A DNA stretch of 58,036 bases from assembly GCF_013283785.1 (NCBI RefSeq), contig NZ_JABCPZ010000042.1, positions 1 to 58,036 on the forward strand, given 5' to 3'. The position numbers and the translations under genes are program-made. Positions 27,303-35,657 of this stretch are shown here, piece by piece. The stretch is from Nonomuraea antri (GTDB taxonomy: Bacteria; Actinomycetota; Actinomycetes; Streptosporangiales; Streptosporangiaceae). The notes below the pieces were generated by a model, which made no database searches, had not been told where the DNA came from, and saw nothing but the letters and a program-made list of their open reading frames with translations. How positions within the stretch are numbered: position 1 is the stretch's first letter; each line of letters opens with the position of its first letter.

Positions 27303-28531
27303 GCGCCGGCTTCCGCCGGGGCGGTGGCGGCGTGCGCGGCGAGCCTGGCGTGGGCCAGCGAGGCGTACAGTGCGGCGCCGTCGGGCAGCACCGAGTCGTC
27401 GAACTGCGCCTCAGGCGAATGGTTGTACGGCGCGGTCGCCGGGTCGCGATCCGGCGGGCACGCCCCCAGGAAGACGAACGCCCCCGGCACCTGCTCCAGC
27501 ACGTACGAGAAGTCCTCCGACCCCATCACCGGCTGCGGCGCCACGAAGAACCGGCCGGGGCCGAACAGCTCGTCGGCCGTCGTGCCCGCGAACTCCGACT
27601 CGACCGGGTCGTTCACGGTCACCGGGTAGCCCATGCCGAACTCGGTCTCCACCGACATCCCGTGCGCGGCCGCGATGCCCTGTACCAGCTCCACCAGGCG
27701 GCGCTTGACCAGCACCCGGTTCTCCTTGCTGAAGGTGCGCACGGTGGCCTCGAAACGCGCCTCGTCCGGGATCACGTTGTCGGCCGAGCCGCCGTGGAAG
27801 GTGCCCACGGTCACCACGACCGGGTCGAAGACGTCGAACGTCCTGGTCACCATCGTCTGCATGGCGGTGACCATCTCGCAGCCGGCCTGGATCGGGTCGA
27901 GCGCCCGGTGCGGGCTCGACCCGTGGCCGCCGCGGCCCTTCACCGTCACGCAGAACACGTCCGCGGCGGCCATGATCGGTCCCGGGCGCGAGGCGAACAG
28001 CCCGCGCGGCAGGAACGAGGAGATCACGTGCATGCCGTAGGCGGCGATCGGGCGCGGGCCCGCCGCGTCGAGCACGCCCTCGCCGATCATGTGCTTGGCG
28101 CCTTCCTCGCCCTCCTCTCCCGGCTGGAACATGAAGATCACGTCACCGGCCAGCTCGTCGCGCCGCGCGGTGAGCAGGTGCGCCGCCCCGGCCAGCATGG
28201 CGGTGTGCAGGTCGTGCCCGCACGCGTGCATCTGACCGGGCAGCTGCGACCGGTACGGCAGGTCGTTGCGCTCGGTCACCGGCAGCGCGTCCATGTCCCC
28301 GCGCAGCAGCACCGATGGGCCGGGACGCCCGCCCCTGAGCACCGCGGTGACCGAGCTCAGCGTCGTGCCCGTGGTGATCTCCAGCGGCAGCCCGGACAGC
28401 GCCGAGAGCACCTTCTCCTGCGTGCGCGGCAGATGCAGGCCGACCTCTGGCGTGGTGTGCAGCGAGTGGCGCAGTTCGACGAGTTCGTCCCGCATGTCCA
28501 GCGCGGCTTCAGTGAACGACATGAAGAACAT
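27299..28531 (-). CDS. M20-family amidohydrolase (N-acyl-amino acid deacylase type)
   Basis: A 410-residue M20D metallohydrolase of the hippurate hydrolase/aminoacylase group. DMDALP (residues 79-84), [10 protein letters not shown] (102-111) and [15 protein letters not shown] carry the metal ligands and general base; [10 protein letters not shown] is in the lid domain and [14 protein letters not shown] near the C-terminus supplies the last ligand. It cleaves amide-linked acyl groups from amino acids or indole conjugates. ATG 28531 is used; ATG 28522 is in frame. A GAACATTGTTC palindrome covers the start. It is coupled to the downstream dehydrogenase and divergent from a NagD-like HAD gene. 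Confidence 0.9.
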   Translation of the reverse strand: MFFMSFTEAALDMRDELVELRHSLHTTPEVGLHLPRTQEKVLSALSGLPLEITTGTTLSSVTAVLRGGRPGPSVLLRGDMDALPVTERNDLPYRSQLPGQMHACGHDLHTAMLAGAAHLLTARRDELAGDVIFMFQPGEEGEEGAKHMIGEGVLDAAGPRPIAAYGMHVISSFLPRGLFASRPGPIMAAADVFCVTVKGRGGHGSSPHRALDPIQAGCEMVTAMQTMVTRTFDVFDPVVVTVGTFHGGSADNVIPDEARFEATVRTFSKENRVLVKRRLVELVQGIAAAHGMSVETEFGMGYPVTVNDPVESEFAGTTADELFGPGRFFVAPQPVMGSEDFSYVLEQVPGAFVFLGACPPDRDPATAPYNHSPEAQFDDSVLPDGAALYASLAHARLAAHAATAPAEAGA

Positions 28532-28626
28532 TGTTCAGGTCCGGGACGCCGCGTCCAGCGCTGCCACGCAGGTCTTGACGCCTCCCGGCCGCCGGGCCGC
28601 CGGGCGGCGCTCGCTACGATGGCCGG

Positions 28627-29406
28627 GTGACTCAGCGTAAGCGGATCGACTCCTGGTTGTCCGACATGGACGGCGTCCTCGTCCACGAGGGACGGCCGAT
28701 CCCCGGTGCGGACGAATTCATCAAGCGGCTCGACGAATCGGGCAAACGATTCAGGGTCCTGACCAACAACTCGATCTACACCCAGCGCGACCTGTCGGTG
28801 CGTCTCAGCGGCGCCGGACTCGACGTGCCCGCGGAGTCCATCTGGACCTCCGCCCTGGCCACCGCCCAGTTCCTGGACGACCAGCGGCCGGGCGGGTCGG
28901 CGTACGTCATCGGCGAGGCCGGGCTGACCACGGCCCTGCACGAGGTCGGCTACATCCTGACCGACCTCGACCCCGACTACGTGGTGCTCGGCGAGACGCG
29001 CACCTACAGCTTCACCCAGATCACCCGGGCCATCCGGCTGGTCGAGGCGGGCGCCAGGTTCATCGCCACCAACCCCGACCCGATCGGCCCGTCCACCGAG
29101 GGCTCGCTGCCCGCCTGCGGCGCGGTCGCGGCCATGATCACCAAGGCCACCGGCGTCGAGCCGTACTTCGTCGGCAAGCCCAACCCGCGCATGATGCGCA
29201 GCGCGCTGAACGCCATCGAGGGCCACAGCGAGACCACCGCGATGATCGGCGACCGGATGGACACCGACATCGTCTCCGGCATGGAGGCCGGGCTGTTCAC
29301 GATCCTGGTGCTCACCGGCGTCACCCAGCGCGACCAGATCGACCGGTTCCCCTACCGGCCGTCGCTGGTGGTCGACTCGGTGGCCGATCTCATCGACATG
29401 ATCTGA
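28627..29406 (+). CDS. HAD-IIA family hydrolase (NagD-like)
   Basis: A 259-residue HAD phosphatase of subclass IIA. Motif I is SDMDGVL (Asp13, Asp15), motif II VLTNNS, a large C2-type cap follows, and motifs III/IV are VGKPNP and [18 protein letters not shown]. Relatives include NagD (UMP phosphatase) and 4-nitrophenyl or glycerol phosphatases. GTG start at 28627. The gene diverges from the M20 amidohydrolase. Which phosphate it removes cannot be told. Confidence 0.9.
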   Translation: MTQRKRIDSWLSDMDGVLVHEGRPIPGADEFIKRLDESGKRFRVLTNNSIYTQRDLSVRLSGAGLDVPAESIWTSALATAQFLDDQRPGGSAYVIGEAGLTTALHEVGYILTDLDPDYVVLGETRTYSFTQITRAIRLVEAGARFIATNPDPIGPSTEGSLPACGAVAAMITKATGVEPYFVGKPNPRMMRSALNAIEGHSETTAMIGDRMDTDIVSGMEAGLFTILVLTGVTQRDQIDRFPYRPSLVVDSVADLIDMI

Positions 29407-29448
29407 ACCTGACGCGTCCTGACAGGTACGGGTGGCACGCTGGCCGGT

Positions 29449-30072
29449 ATGAACCGTGTCTACCTGGAACTCGGCCCCAAGAAGGTCTTCGCCTGCTCGA
29501 TCGACTGGCCCGGCTGGTGCCGGATCGGCAAGGGCGAGGAGGCGGCGCTCGACCGGCTCATGACGTACGTGCCGCGCTACCGGCGGGTGGCCGAGCGGGC
29601 CGGGCTGTCGTTCGAGCCTGGCGACCCGGAGGTGGTCGCCCGGATCCCCGGCAGCCCGACCACCGACTTCGGCGTGCCGTACGCGCTGCCCGGCCTCGAC
29701 GACGAGCCGCTGCCCGGGCCGGAGGCCGCGCGTCAGGTACGCATCCTGCGCGCGGCCTGGGCCATGTTCGACGAGGTCGCCGCCGAGTCTCCGGAGGAGC
29801 TGGCCAAGGGGCCGCGCGGCGGCGGGCGCGACCTGACCAAGATGGTCGCCCACGTGACCGACGCCGAGCGCGCCTACGCCCGCGAGGCCGGCGTCAGGCA
29901 CAAGCCGTTCAAGTCGGTGGCCGATCGCGACGCCATGCGCGAGGAACTGGCCGAGGCGCTGTCGCGGCCCTGGCAGCCGCCCGCGACCACCCGCTGGCCG
30001 CCCCGCTACGCGCTGCGCCGCACCGTCTGGCACGTGCTCGACCACCTGTGGGAGATCGAGGACCGCCGCTGA
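29449..30072 (+). CDS. DinB-like conserved hypothetical protein
   Basis: A 207-residue soluble protein. The C-terminal half has the look of a DinB four-helix bundle, with His-containing helices at MVAHVTDAERAYAREAG and TVWHVLDHLWEIEDRR, but the N-terminal 80 residues (starting MNRVYLELGPKKVFACSIDW) are not those of standard DinB enzymes. The paired His are suitable for a metal. Function unknown. The promoter is not obvious; the gene follows the HAD gene by 42 bases on the same strand. Confidence 0.72.
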   Translation: MNRVYLELGPKKVFACSIDWPGWCRIGKGEEAALDRLMTYVPRYRRVAERAGLSFEPGDPEVVARIPGSPTTDFGVPYALPGLDDEPLPGPEAARQVRILRAAWAMFDEVAAESPEELAKGPRGGGRDLTKMVAHVTDAERAYAREAGVRHKPFKSVADRDAMREELAEALSRPWQPPATTRWPPRYALRRTVWHVLDHLWEIEDRR

Positions 30073-30105
30073 GCGCCCGGGCGTGTGGTGCTGGTCACCA
30101 CGCTC

Positions 30106-30140
30106 TTGGAACGCCGTGACCTTCGGGTAGCCTAACCTAC
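30106..30140 (+). promoter_or_regulatory. Iron box (IdeR/DmdR-type) over the desaturase promoter
   Basis: The 19-mer at 30122-30140 matches 16 of 19 positions of the IdeR/DmdR1 consensus (an interrupted palindrome of TTAGGTTAG); the core AGCCTAACCTA is perfect. A possible promoter, TTGGAA (30106-30111), 16 bp and TAGCCT (30128-30133), is overlapped by the box, so an iron-loaded regulator bound here would block transcription. The gene start is 31 bases further on. Confidence 0.6.
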
Positions 30141-30170
30141 GGTGCCGTAACCTGAAGGAGAAGATCTTTT

Positions 30171-31100
30171 ATGGCGATGACTCAGACGGAACTGCTGCAC
30201 GAGCTCGAGCCGGTCGTGGCCGGGGAACTCGACCGTCACCACCAGATGGCCAAAGAGTGGTTCCCGCACGAGTACGTCCCGTGGAGCGAAGGCCGCGACT
30301 TCGACGGCGTCTACGGGGGCCAGGCGTGGCAGGAGGGCGACTCCAAGATCCCCGAGCCGGCCCGGATCTCCCTCATCGTCAACCTTCTCACCGAGGACAA
30401 CCTGCCCAGCTACCACCACGAGATCGCCACCACGTTCGGCCGTGACGGCGCGTGGGGCACCTGGGTGCACCGCTGGACCGCCGAGGAGGACCGCCACGGC
30501 ACGGCGCTGCGCGACTACCTGACCGTCACCCGCGCGGTCGACCCCGTCGCCTTGGAACGTGCCCGCATGCGGCACATGGAGAGCGGCTTCGTCACCGAGT
30601 ACGGCACGATGCTGCAGCAGCTCGCCTACGTCTCCTTCCAGGAGCTGGCCACCCGCATCGCGCACCGCAACACCGGCAGGGCCTCCGGCGACGAGGGCTG
30701 CGAGCGGCTGCTGGCCAGGATCGCCGCGGACGAGAACCTGCACATGCTCTTCTACCGCAACCTGCTCAAGTCCGCCTTCGAGCTGGACCCGAACCAGACC
30801 ATGCGCGCCATCACCGACGTCGTCACCACCTTCCAGATGCCCGGCTCCAACATCGAGGGCTTCGCGCGCAAGGCGATGATCATCGCCAACGAGGGCATCT
30901 ACGACCTGCGCCTGCACCTCGACGACGTGCTCATGCCGGTGCTGCGCCAGTGGGCCGTGTTCGACAAGACCGGGCTCGACGCGAGCGGCGAGGCGGCCCG
31001 CGAGGAGCTGGCGGAGTTCCTGGCCAAGACCGAGACCACGGCCGCCAGGTTCGTCGAGCGCCGCGACGAGCGCCGCGCCCGCGCCGCCGCCCGCGCCTGA
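30171..31100 (+). CDS. Acyl-[acyl-carrier-protein] desaturase, di-iron type
   Basis: A 309-residue soluble fatty-acid desaturase. Two carboxylate/His motifs bind the di-iron centre: Glu75 region, EEDRH (105-109), Glu158 and DENLH (187-191). It introduces a double bond in ACP-bound fatty acids using O2 and reduced ferredoxin, like mycobacterial DesA1 and DesA2. ATG 30171 has GAAGGAGAAG upstream. An iron box covers the probable promoter, so production of this iron enzyme is likely tied to iron supply. A perfect 16-bp palindrome spans the stop codon. Confidence 0.93.
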   Translation: MAMTQTELLHELEPVVAGELDRHHQMAKEWFPHEYVPWSEGRDFDGVYGGQAWQEGDSKIPEPARISLIVNLLTEDNLPSYHHEIATTFGRDGAWGTWVHRWTAEEDRHGTALRDYLTVTRAVDPVALERARMRHMESGFVTEYGTMLQQLAYVSFQELATRIAHRNTGRASGDEGCERLLARIAADENLHMLFYRNLLKSAFELDPNQTMRAITDVVTTFQMPGSNIEGFARKAMIIANEGIYDLRLHLDDVLMPVLRQWAVFDKTGLDASGEAAREELAEFLAKTETTAARFVERRDERRARAAARA

Positions 31101-31112
31101 GGGCGCCCTCAG
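31097..31112. terminator. Palindrome at the desaturase stop
   Basis: CTGAGGGCGCCCTCAG is a perfect 16-bp palindrome that includes the TGA stop. It may act as a weak terminator; without a loop or T-run it could equally be incidental. Confidence 0.35.
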
Positions 31113-31156
31113 CGACGACAAGGGGGCAGTCTCCCGCTATGGGATGATCTGTCCCC

Positions 31157-33115
31157 ATGGACTTCCCCGTCACGCTGGCCATCTCGAGCACCGGGCTGGT
31201 CCTGGTCCTGGTCCTCGCGGCGGCGGCGCAGCGCTTACTCGGGACCAGGCTGGGCGTCGTCCGCACGTTCCTGGCCGCCCTGCTCGCCTTCACACTGGCC
31301 GGGCCGCTGCTGTCGCCGATACTCGACATCTTCAAGGACGAGAAGGACCCCGGCATCGGCGCCATGTGGATCCTCTTCCTGATGATCATGTGCGTCGTGC
31401 TGATCCCCATGGTGATCCTGGTGCTGGCCGAGGCGCTGGTCCCGCCGGGCACGATCCCCGGGCCGCTGGAGGCCGTCCGCTCGCTGCGCGGCCGCCTGTC
31501 CAGAGGCCGGCGCTACTCCCAGATCACCAGGATCGCCATCAGGCACGGGCTCGGCCCGTACCTGCGCGGCCGGGGCGACAGGCTCGAGGACCGCTCGGGC
31601 AAGGTGCGGCTGGCCCGGTCCCTGCGCGAGGCCCTGGACGACGGCGGCGTCACGTTCGTCAAGCTCGGCCAGGTGCTCTCCACCCGGCGCGACCTGCTGC
31701 CCGCCGAGTTCATCGACGAGCTGGCCAGGCTGCAGGACCACGTCGCACCCGCGCCCTGGGAGCTGATCGAGCCGGTGCTCGCCGCCGAGCTGGGCGGCCC
31801 GGTCGAGCAGGTGTTCGCCGAGTTCGACCGGACGCCGCTGGCCGCCGCCTCCATCGCCCAGGCGCACGCCGCCCGGCTGCACGGCGGCGAGCGCGTGGTG
31901 GTGAAGATCCAGCGGCCCGGCATCGGCCGCGTGGTGGCCAAGGACCTCGACATCGTCCGCAGGCTGGCCGGCACCCTGGAGTCCAGGACCCGCTGGGGCC
32001 GCGCCCTCGGCCTGCGCGACCTGGCCGAAGGCTTCGCCGTGGCCATCGGGGAAGAACTCGACTTCCGCATCGAGGCCGCCAACATGGCCGCCGTCGCCGC
32101 CTCCAACGGCGGCCAGGTCACCTACCCCGCGCCGGTCGCCGCGATGTGCACCGAGCGCGTGCTCGTCATGCAGCGCCTGGACGGCAAACCGGTCACCACC
32201 GCCACCCGCGACCAGGGCCCGGACCTGGCCCGCGACCTGCTCGACTGCCTGCTCAGGCAGATCCTGGTCGAAGGCGTCTTCCACGCCGACCCGCACCCGG
32301 GCAACCTCATGCTGCTCGGCGACGGCACGCTCGGCCTGCTCGACTTCGGCTCGGTCGGCCGCCTGGACGCCTCCGTCCGCTCGGCGCTGCAGCGCTTCCT
32401 GCTGGCCATGAACCGGCAGGACCCCCTTGGCGTCACCGACGCGCTGCTGGAGGTCGTGCCCAGGCCGGAGGAGATCGACGAGGCGGGTCTGGAGCGGGCG
32501 CTCGGCCAGTTCATGGCCAAGCACCTGGCGCCGGGCATGAACAGCGTGCAGATGTTCACCGACCTGTTCAAGATCGTCTCGATGCACGGGCTGTCCATCC
32601 CGCCCGAGGTGGCCGCCGTCTTCCGGGCGCTGGCCACGCTGGAGGGCACGCTGGTGCGGCTCTCGCCCGGCTTCAACCTGATCGGCGAGGCCCGCTCGTT
32701 CGCCGGGCGCTACCTGGCCGAGCAGGTCGACGCGGGCACCGTCAAGGAGACCGTCACGCAGGAGCTCGCGGCGCTGCTGCCCATGCTGCGCCGCCTGCCG
32801 CGCCGGGTGGAACGCATCGCCAGCGCCGCCGAGCACGGCCGGTTCAGCATGAACGTGCGCCTGCTCGCCGACGACCGTGACCGCCGCTACGTGACCGGGC
32901 TGCTGCATCAGGTGCAGCTCACCGTGCTCGGCGCCACGGCCGGGCTCATGGCCGTCATCCTGCTCGGCGTCGACGGCGGCCCGATCGTGCTCGGCAAGAC
33001 CACGTTGTTCCAGCTCATCGGCTACAACCTGCTGGTGATCGCGGCCATTCTGGTGCTGCGCGTGCTCGTCATGATCTTCCGGCGGCCGCGCGAGCGGGAG
33101 GATGCCCGCCTCTAG
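31157..33115 (+). CDS. AarF/ABC1/UbiB-family protein kinase-like protein
   Basis: A 652-residue membrane-anchored UbiB-family protein. Three N-terminal hydrophobic helices (about 8-25, 33-52 and 68-95) are followed by the UbiB kinase-like domain: the KxGQ motif in VKLGQVLSTRRDLLP, the Ala-rich loop AAASIAQAHAA, and the catalytic/metal region HADPHPGNLMLL and GLLDFGSVG. Two further helices end the protein (about 598-645). Relatives support isoprenoid quinone biosynthesis or lipid homeostasis; in an actinomycete, menaquinone or lipid trafficking is plausible. ATG 31157 follows the sequence GATCTGTCCCC with no strong ribosome site. Confidence 0.9.
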   Translation: MDFPVTLAISSTGLVLVLVLAAAAQRLLGTRLGVVRTFLAALLAFTLAGPLLSPILDIFKDEKDPGIGAMWILFLMIMCVVLIPMVILVLAEALVPPGTIPGPLEAVRSLRGRLSRGRRYSQITRIAIRHGLGPYLRGRGDRLEDRSGKVRLARSLREALDDGGVTFVKLGQVLSTRRDLLPAEFIDELARLQDHVAPAPWELIEPVLAAELGGPVEQVFAEFDRTPLAAASIAQAHAARLHGGERVVVKIQRPGIGRVVAKDLDIVRRLAGTLESRTRWGRALGLRDLAEGFAVAIGEELDFRIEAANMAAVAASNGGQVTYPAPVAAMCTERVLVMQRLDGKPVTTATRDQGPDLARDLLDCLLRQILVEGVFHADPHPGNLMLLGDGTLGLLDFGSVGRLDASVRSALQRFLLAMNRQDPLGVTDALLEVVPRPEEIDEAGLERALGQFMAKHLAPGMNSVQMFTDLFKIVSMHGLSIPPEVAAVFRALATLEGTLVRLSPGFNLIGEARSFAGRYLAEQVDAGTVKETVTQELAALLPMLRRLPRRVERIASAAEHGRFSMNVRLLADDRDRRYVTGLLHQVQLTVLGATAGLMAVILLGVDGGPIVLGKTTLFQLIGYNLLVIAAILVLRVLVMIFRRPREREDARL

Positions 33116-33129
33116 GGCATCGCATTCGT

Positions 33130-33165
33130 CCCCCGGCCAAGCTCGTGCTCGCTTTTGACCGGGGG
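33130..33165 (+). terminator. Hairpin terminator after the AarF gene
   Basis: CCCCCGGCCAA (33130-33140) pairs with TTGACCGGGGG (33155-33165), one mismatch, 14-base loop, beginning 15 bases after the stop. Confidence 0.65.
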
Positions 33166-33230
33166 ATGGTCTTGGACATCCCCGGCATCGGGCAGTTTCC
33201 GACTAACACCACGACCCTTGGGGAGTAAGG

Positions 33231-33767
33231 GTGAAAGTCACCGGGATTGCCGCCAGCCTCCACGCGGAGTCGTTCATCTACAGGCTGCTGGAGGCGGCAG
33301 CCGGTGAGCTGCCGGAAGACGTCGAGTTCGAGACGTGGCAGGGCCTGGACGAGGTGCCGCCGTACGCCGCCGGGCCCCCGCCTGGGCCGGTGCGCCGGCT
33401 GCTGCGGCTGCTCGCCTCGTCCGACGCGGTGCTGCTGACCGCGCCCGAGCACAGCCTGCTGCCCGCCGAGCTGCTGCACGCGCTGCGGTGGATGGCGACG
33501 GGCAAGTGGCTGGACGGCAAGCGGGTGGCCGTCATGAGCGCCAGCGCCCGCGCGTGCGGCGCGATGTGGGCGCAGGCGGAGCTGTACAAGCAGCTGCAGG
33601 GGATGGGGGCCGTGGTGATGGGGGCCGAGCTGGTGGTCTCGCCGGCCTGCCCGCACTTCGACGACGAGGGCCGGCTGACTGCGGCCGACCTGCGCGCGCA
33701 GGTGCGGCGGGTGATCGGCGAGCTGTGCCCGGCCCCGATCAGGGAACCCGCCCTGTCGATCTCCTGA
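33231..33767 (+). CDS. NAD(P)H-dependent FMN reductase
   Basis: A 178-residue flavodoxin-fold protein. VTGIAASLHAESFIYRLLEAA is the start of the fold with a phosphate-binding loop variant; LTAPEHSLLPAELLHALRWMATGKWLDGKRVAVMSAS matches the PEYN-type FMN-binding stretch of NADPH-dependent FMN reductases, with His in place of Tyr. It likely supplies reduced flavin or reduces quinones or nitro compounds. GTG 33231 is preceded by GGGGAGTAAGG. Its TGA stop lies in the first of three 26-bp tandem hairpin repeats shared with the convergent arfB gene. Confidence 0.85.
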   Translation: MKVTGIAASLHAESFIYRLLEAAAGELPEDVEFETWQGLDEVPPYAAGPPPGPVRRLLRLLASSDAVLLTAPEHSLLPAELLHALRWMATGKWLDGKRVAVMSASARACGAMWAQAELYKQLQGMGAVVMGAELVVSPACPHFDDEGRLTAADLRAQVRRVIGELCPAPIREPALSIS

Positions 33768-33833
33768 GGCATTCTTCTCAGCCGGCCTCCTGAGACGTTC
33801 TTCTCAGCCGGTCTTCTGAGACGTTCTTCTCAG
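33764..33833. repeat. Three tandem 26-bp hairpin repeats between convergent genes
   Basis: CTGAG and CTCAG arms around an 8-base loop occur at 33764-33781, 33790-33807 and 33816-33833, exact 26-bp spacing, with nearly identical sequence between. The first stem holds the stop of the FMN reductase gene, the last holds the arfB stop. Each hairpin can form on either strand, so the set is probably a triplicated bidirectional terminator. Confidence 0.85.
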
Positions 33834-34237
33834 GGGTCGCGGCGCAGCCGTTTGACGTCGGAGCGGTGCTTCTTGGCGGCGATCCGCCGCTCCACGGCGC
33901 CGCGCCCCGGCTTGGTCGGCCGGCGGCGCTTGGGCGGCGGCGCGATGGCCTCCCTGATGCGCTGCGCCAGCCGGTGCTCGGCGGCCTCCCGGTTACGCAG
34001 CTGCGAGCGGTACTCCGAGGCGGCGATGGTGATCGTCGGGCCGTCGAGCCGCTCCAGCGCCCTGGCCTTCAACGCCGGCGGCAGCGCCGTGCTCGACTCG
34101 ACGTCGAACGTCAGCTCCACCCGGCTGTCGGTGGTGTTGACCCCCTGGCCACCGGGCCCGGACGAGCGCGAGAACCGCCAGGCGAGCTCGGTCTCCGGGA
34201 TGACGACCGAGTCGTTGACGACCAGCGGGCCTGGCAT
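33830..34237 (-). CDS. arfB: Alternative ribosome-rescue hydrolase ArfB
   Basis: A 135-residue class I release-factor-like protein without codon-recognition domains. The catalytic GGQ lies at residues 29-31 in SSGPGGQGVNTTDSRVEL, and a basic tail (PPPKRRRPTKPGRGAVERRIAAKK) enters the empty mRNA channel of stalled ribosomes. It releases peptides from non-stop complexes, backing up tmRNA. Length is normal for ArfB/YaeJ. ATG 34237 is the start. It is divergent from a membrane protein gene and convergent with the FMN reductase. Confidence 0.95.
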   Translation of the reverse strand: MPGPLVVNDSVVIPETELAWRFSRSSGPGGQGVNTTDSRVELTFDVESSTALPPALKARALERLDGPTITIAASEYRSQLRNREAAEHRLAQRIREAIAPPPKRRRPTKPGRGAVERRIAAKKHRSDVKRLRRDP

Positions 34238-34380
34238 GGCGGGCGCTCCTGTCCTGCGTGATGGCGTTCTTCGGGGAGTGTCACCGTATCTGGCCGGGAT
34301 ATACCGCGCGCAACGCCATTTTCAACCACTGCCGTCGCTGCGAGTATGGGGGGAACGTGCCGCAGGGGAGGACGGATTCC

Positions 34381-35217
34381 ATGCTGCAAGCGCCGCCGGG
34401 CTGGCAGATCGGTCTCACGGTGGGGCTGGCCGTCGTTTCCGCCACCGGGTTCCTGTTACTCCGCTGCCAGGGCAAGGGCCGCCCCTTCGGCCGCTCCGGG
34501 TGGCCGCTGGCCGCCGCCATCACGCTGCTGACCGGAGCCGTCTCGGCCGGGTTCGCGCTGCTCGGCGGCGCGTTGCTGAGCGAGCACCTCGCGACGGTGC
34601 TGGGCGCGATGGCGCCGAGCGGGCTGTGGCTCAGCCAGATGCGCACCAGGGAGGACTACCGGCGCTCGCTGGCCCGCGAGGCGGCCACGTTCTGGCTGGT
34701 GTCGCTGCTGGCCAAGCTCGACCAGGCGATGGCCGAGGACCAGCGGCGCTGGTGCGAGAAGCGGGTGGACGAATCCTGGAGCGTCCACGAGCTCAGCATG
34801 GCCGCGCACCGCTACTACGAGCGCATCCGCGAGCGCCTGTCGGCCGAGGAACGCCGCCGCGAACGGGTGCACGCCAGGCTCGACGCGATCGAGCGGAAGC
34901 TGGACGTGGCCGCGCTGATCGAGGACGGCGCGGCCAGGTCGAAGATCGTCACTGCGCTGAACGGGTCACGGCACACCAAGCTGGCCAGGTACGAGCGCTA
35001 CCTGAACGATCCGACCCGGCTGCACGACATCCTCCGCCTCGACGCGGAGAGCGACCTGATGCGGCTGCTGGCCTCGGCCTACCGGTCGGGTTATCGCTCG
35101 CTGCCGCGGTTCACGCCGGCCTCGGGGAACGGGAAGACGCCGTCGATGAACGGGGCGTCCGCCGAGCCCGGCGGCACGGCCGGGGCGCGCGCCCGGCGGC
35201 CCAAGGAACGGCGCTGA
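34381..35217 (+). CDS. Hypothetical membrane protein with cytoplasmic helical domain
   Basis: A 278-residue protein of unknown family. Two or three hydrophobic helices occupy residues 8-28, 39-61 and perhaps 60-80. A long charged helical region follows (about 85-180: SAEERRRERVHARLDAIERK), likely a coiled coil, and a Ser/Pro/Arg-rich tail. ATG 34381 is used, with GGGGAGG eight bases upstream; GTG 34357 is in frame. It diverges from arfB and converges on an XRE regulator, with 15 bases between. Confidence 0.75.
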   Translation: MLQAPPGWQIGLTVGLAVVSATGFLLLRCQGKGRPFGRSGWPLAAAITLLTGAVSAGFALLGGALLSEHLATVLGAMAPSGLWLSQMRTREDYRRSLAREAATFWLVSLLAKLDQAMAEDQRRWCEKRVDESWSVHELSMAAHRYYERIRERLSAEERRRERVHARLDAIERKLDVAALIEDGAARSKIVTALNGSRHTKLARYERYLNDPTRLHDILRLDAESDLMRLLASAYRSGYRSLPRFTPASGNGKTPSMNGASAEPGGTAGARARRPKERR

Positions 35218-35232
35218 CGCGATGAGGGCCGC

Positions 35233-35508
35233 TCAGAGCGGGTCGGGCAGCGCGGACGACGACCCTTCCGCGTCCCCGAGCGTGAATTCCAGGCGGGCGC
35301 CGAGCGCGTCGATCACCGCGCCGAGCGTGCGGAGCGTCAGATTCTCGTCGCCGGACAGGATCTGGCTCACCCGCCCCGCCGATACGCCCAGCGACGCGGC
35401 CAGATCGGCCCGGGTTATCTTGTGCTCCCGCATGTACCAGGTGATCTCGTCGACCACTTCCTGGGCGAGGCCGCCCACTTCGGCTGAGGTGTTCCGGCGA
35501 AGGGCCAT
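35233..35508 (-). CDS. XRE-family helix-turn-helix regulator
   Basis: A 91-residue DNA-binding protein. The Cro/CI helix-turn-helix is ITRADLAASLGVSAGRVSQIL (residues about 31-51), followed by the supporting helices LTLRTLGAVIDALGARLEF. The size and the VVDEITWYMREHKITRADLA opening resemble HigA-like antitoxins and small autoregulators. Its promoter lies inside a 34-bp palindrome shared with the divergent hydrolase operon, so it probably represses both. ATG 35508. Confidence 0.9.
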   Translation of the reverse strand: MALRRNTSAEVGGLAQEVVDEITWYMREHKITRADLAASLGVSAGRVSQILSGDENLTLRTLGAVIDALGARLEFTLGDAEGSSSALPDPL

Positions 35509-35546
35509 CGCGGTCTCGCTCTCGACGCTCGCTGCTCGTTACCTCT

Positions 35547-35584
35547 ACTTTAGCTCTGCCTAAACCTTTAGGCAAGGCTAAACT
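35547..35584. promoter_or_regulatory. 34-bp palindromic operator with divergent promoters
   Basis: TTTAGCTCTGCCTAAA (35549-35564) and its inverse (35567-35582, 14 of 16 matching) flank a CC centre. Minus strand: TTGCCT (plus 35570-35575), 17 bp, TAAAGT (plus 35547-35552) reads toward the XRE gene. Plus strand: CTGCCT (35556-35561), 17 bp, TAAACT (35579-35584) reads toward the hydrolase. Both promoters share the palindrome, so one bound protein would control both. Confidence 0.7.
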
Positions 35585-35657
35585 CCGGCCGGTCTTGACG
35601 CGGGAAGGCCGGGCGGCGTATGCCGTTATCGCCGAAATTCGAGAACGGGGAGGCGCT

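Noticed and set aside
28526..28536. GAACATTGTTC as an SOS (LexA) box or a third MurR-like site at the M20 gene start
   Set aside because: The actinobacterial SOS box needs CGAAC-N4-GTTCG; the spacing here is 3 and the flanks differ. Similarity to the MurR-like motif is only partial.
35567..35585. Iron box in the XRE-hydrolase palindrome
   Set aside because: One half matches the IdeR consensus at only 14 of 19 positions and the symmetry of the full 34-bp palindrome explains the sequence better.
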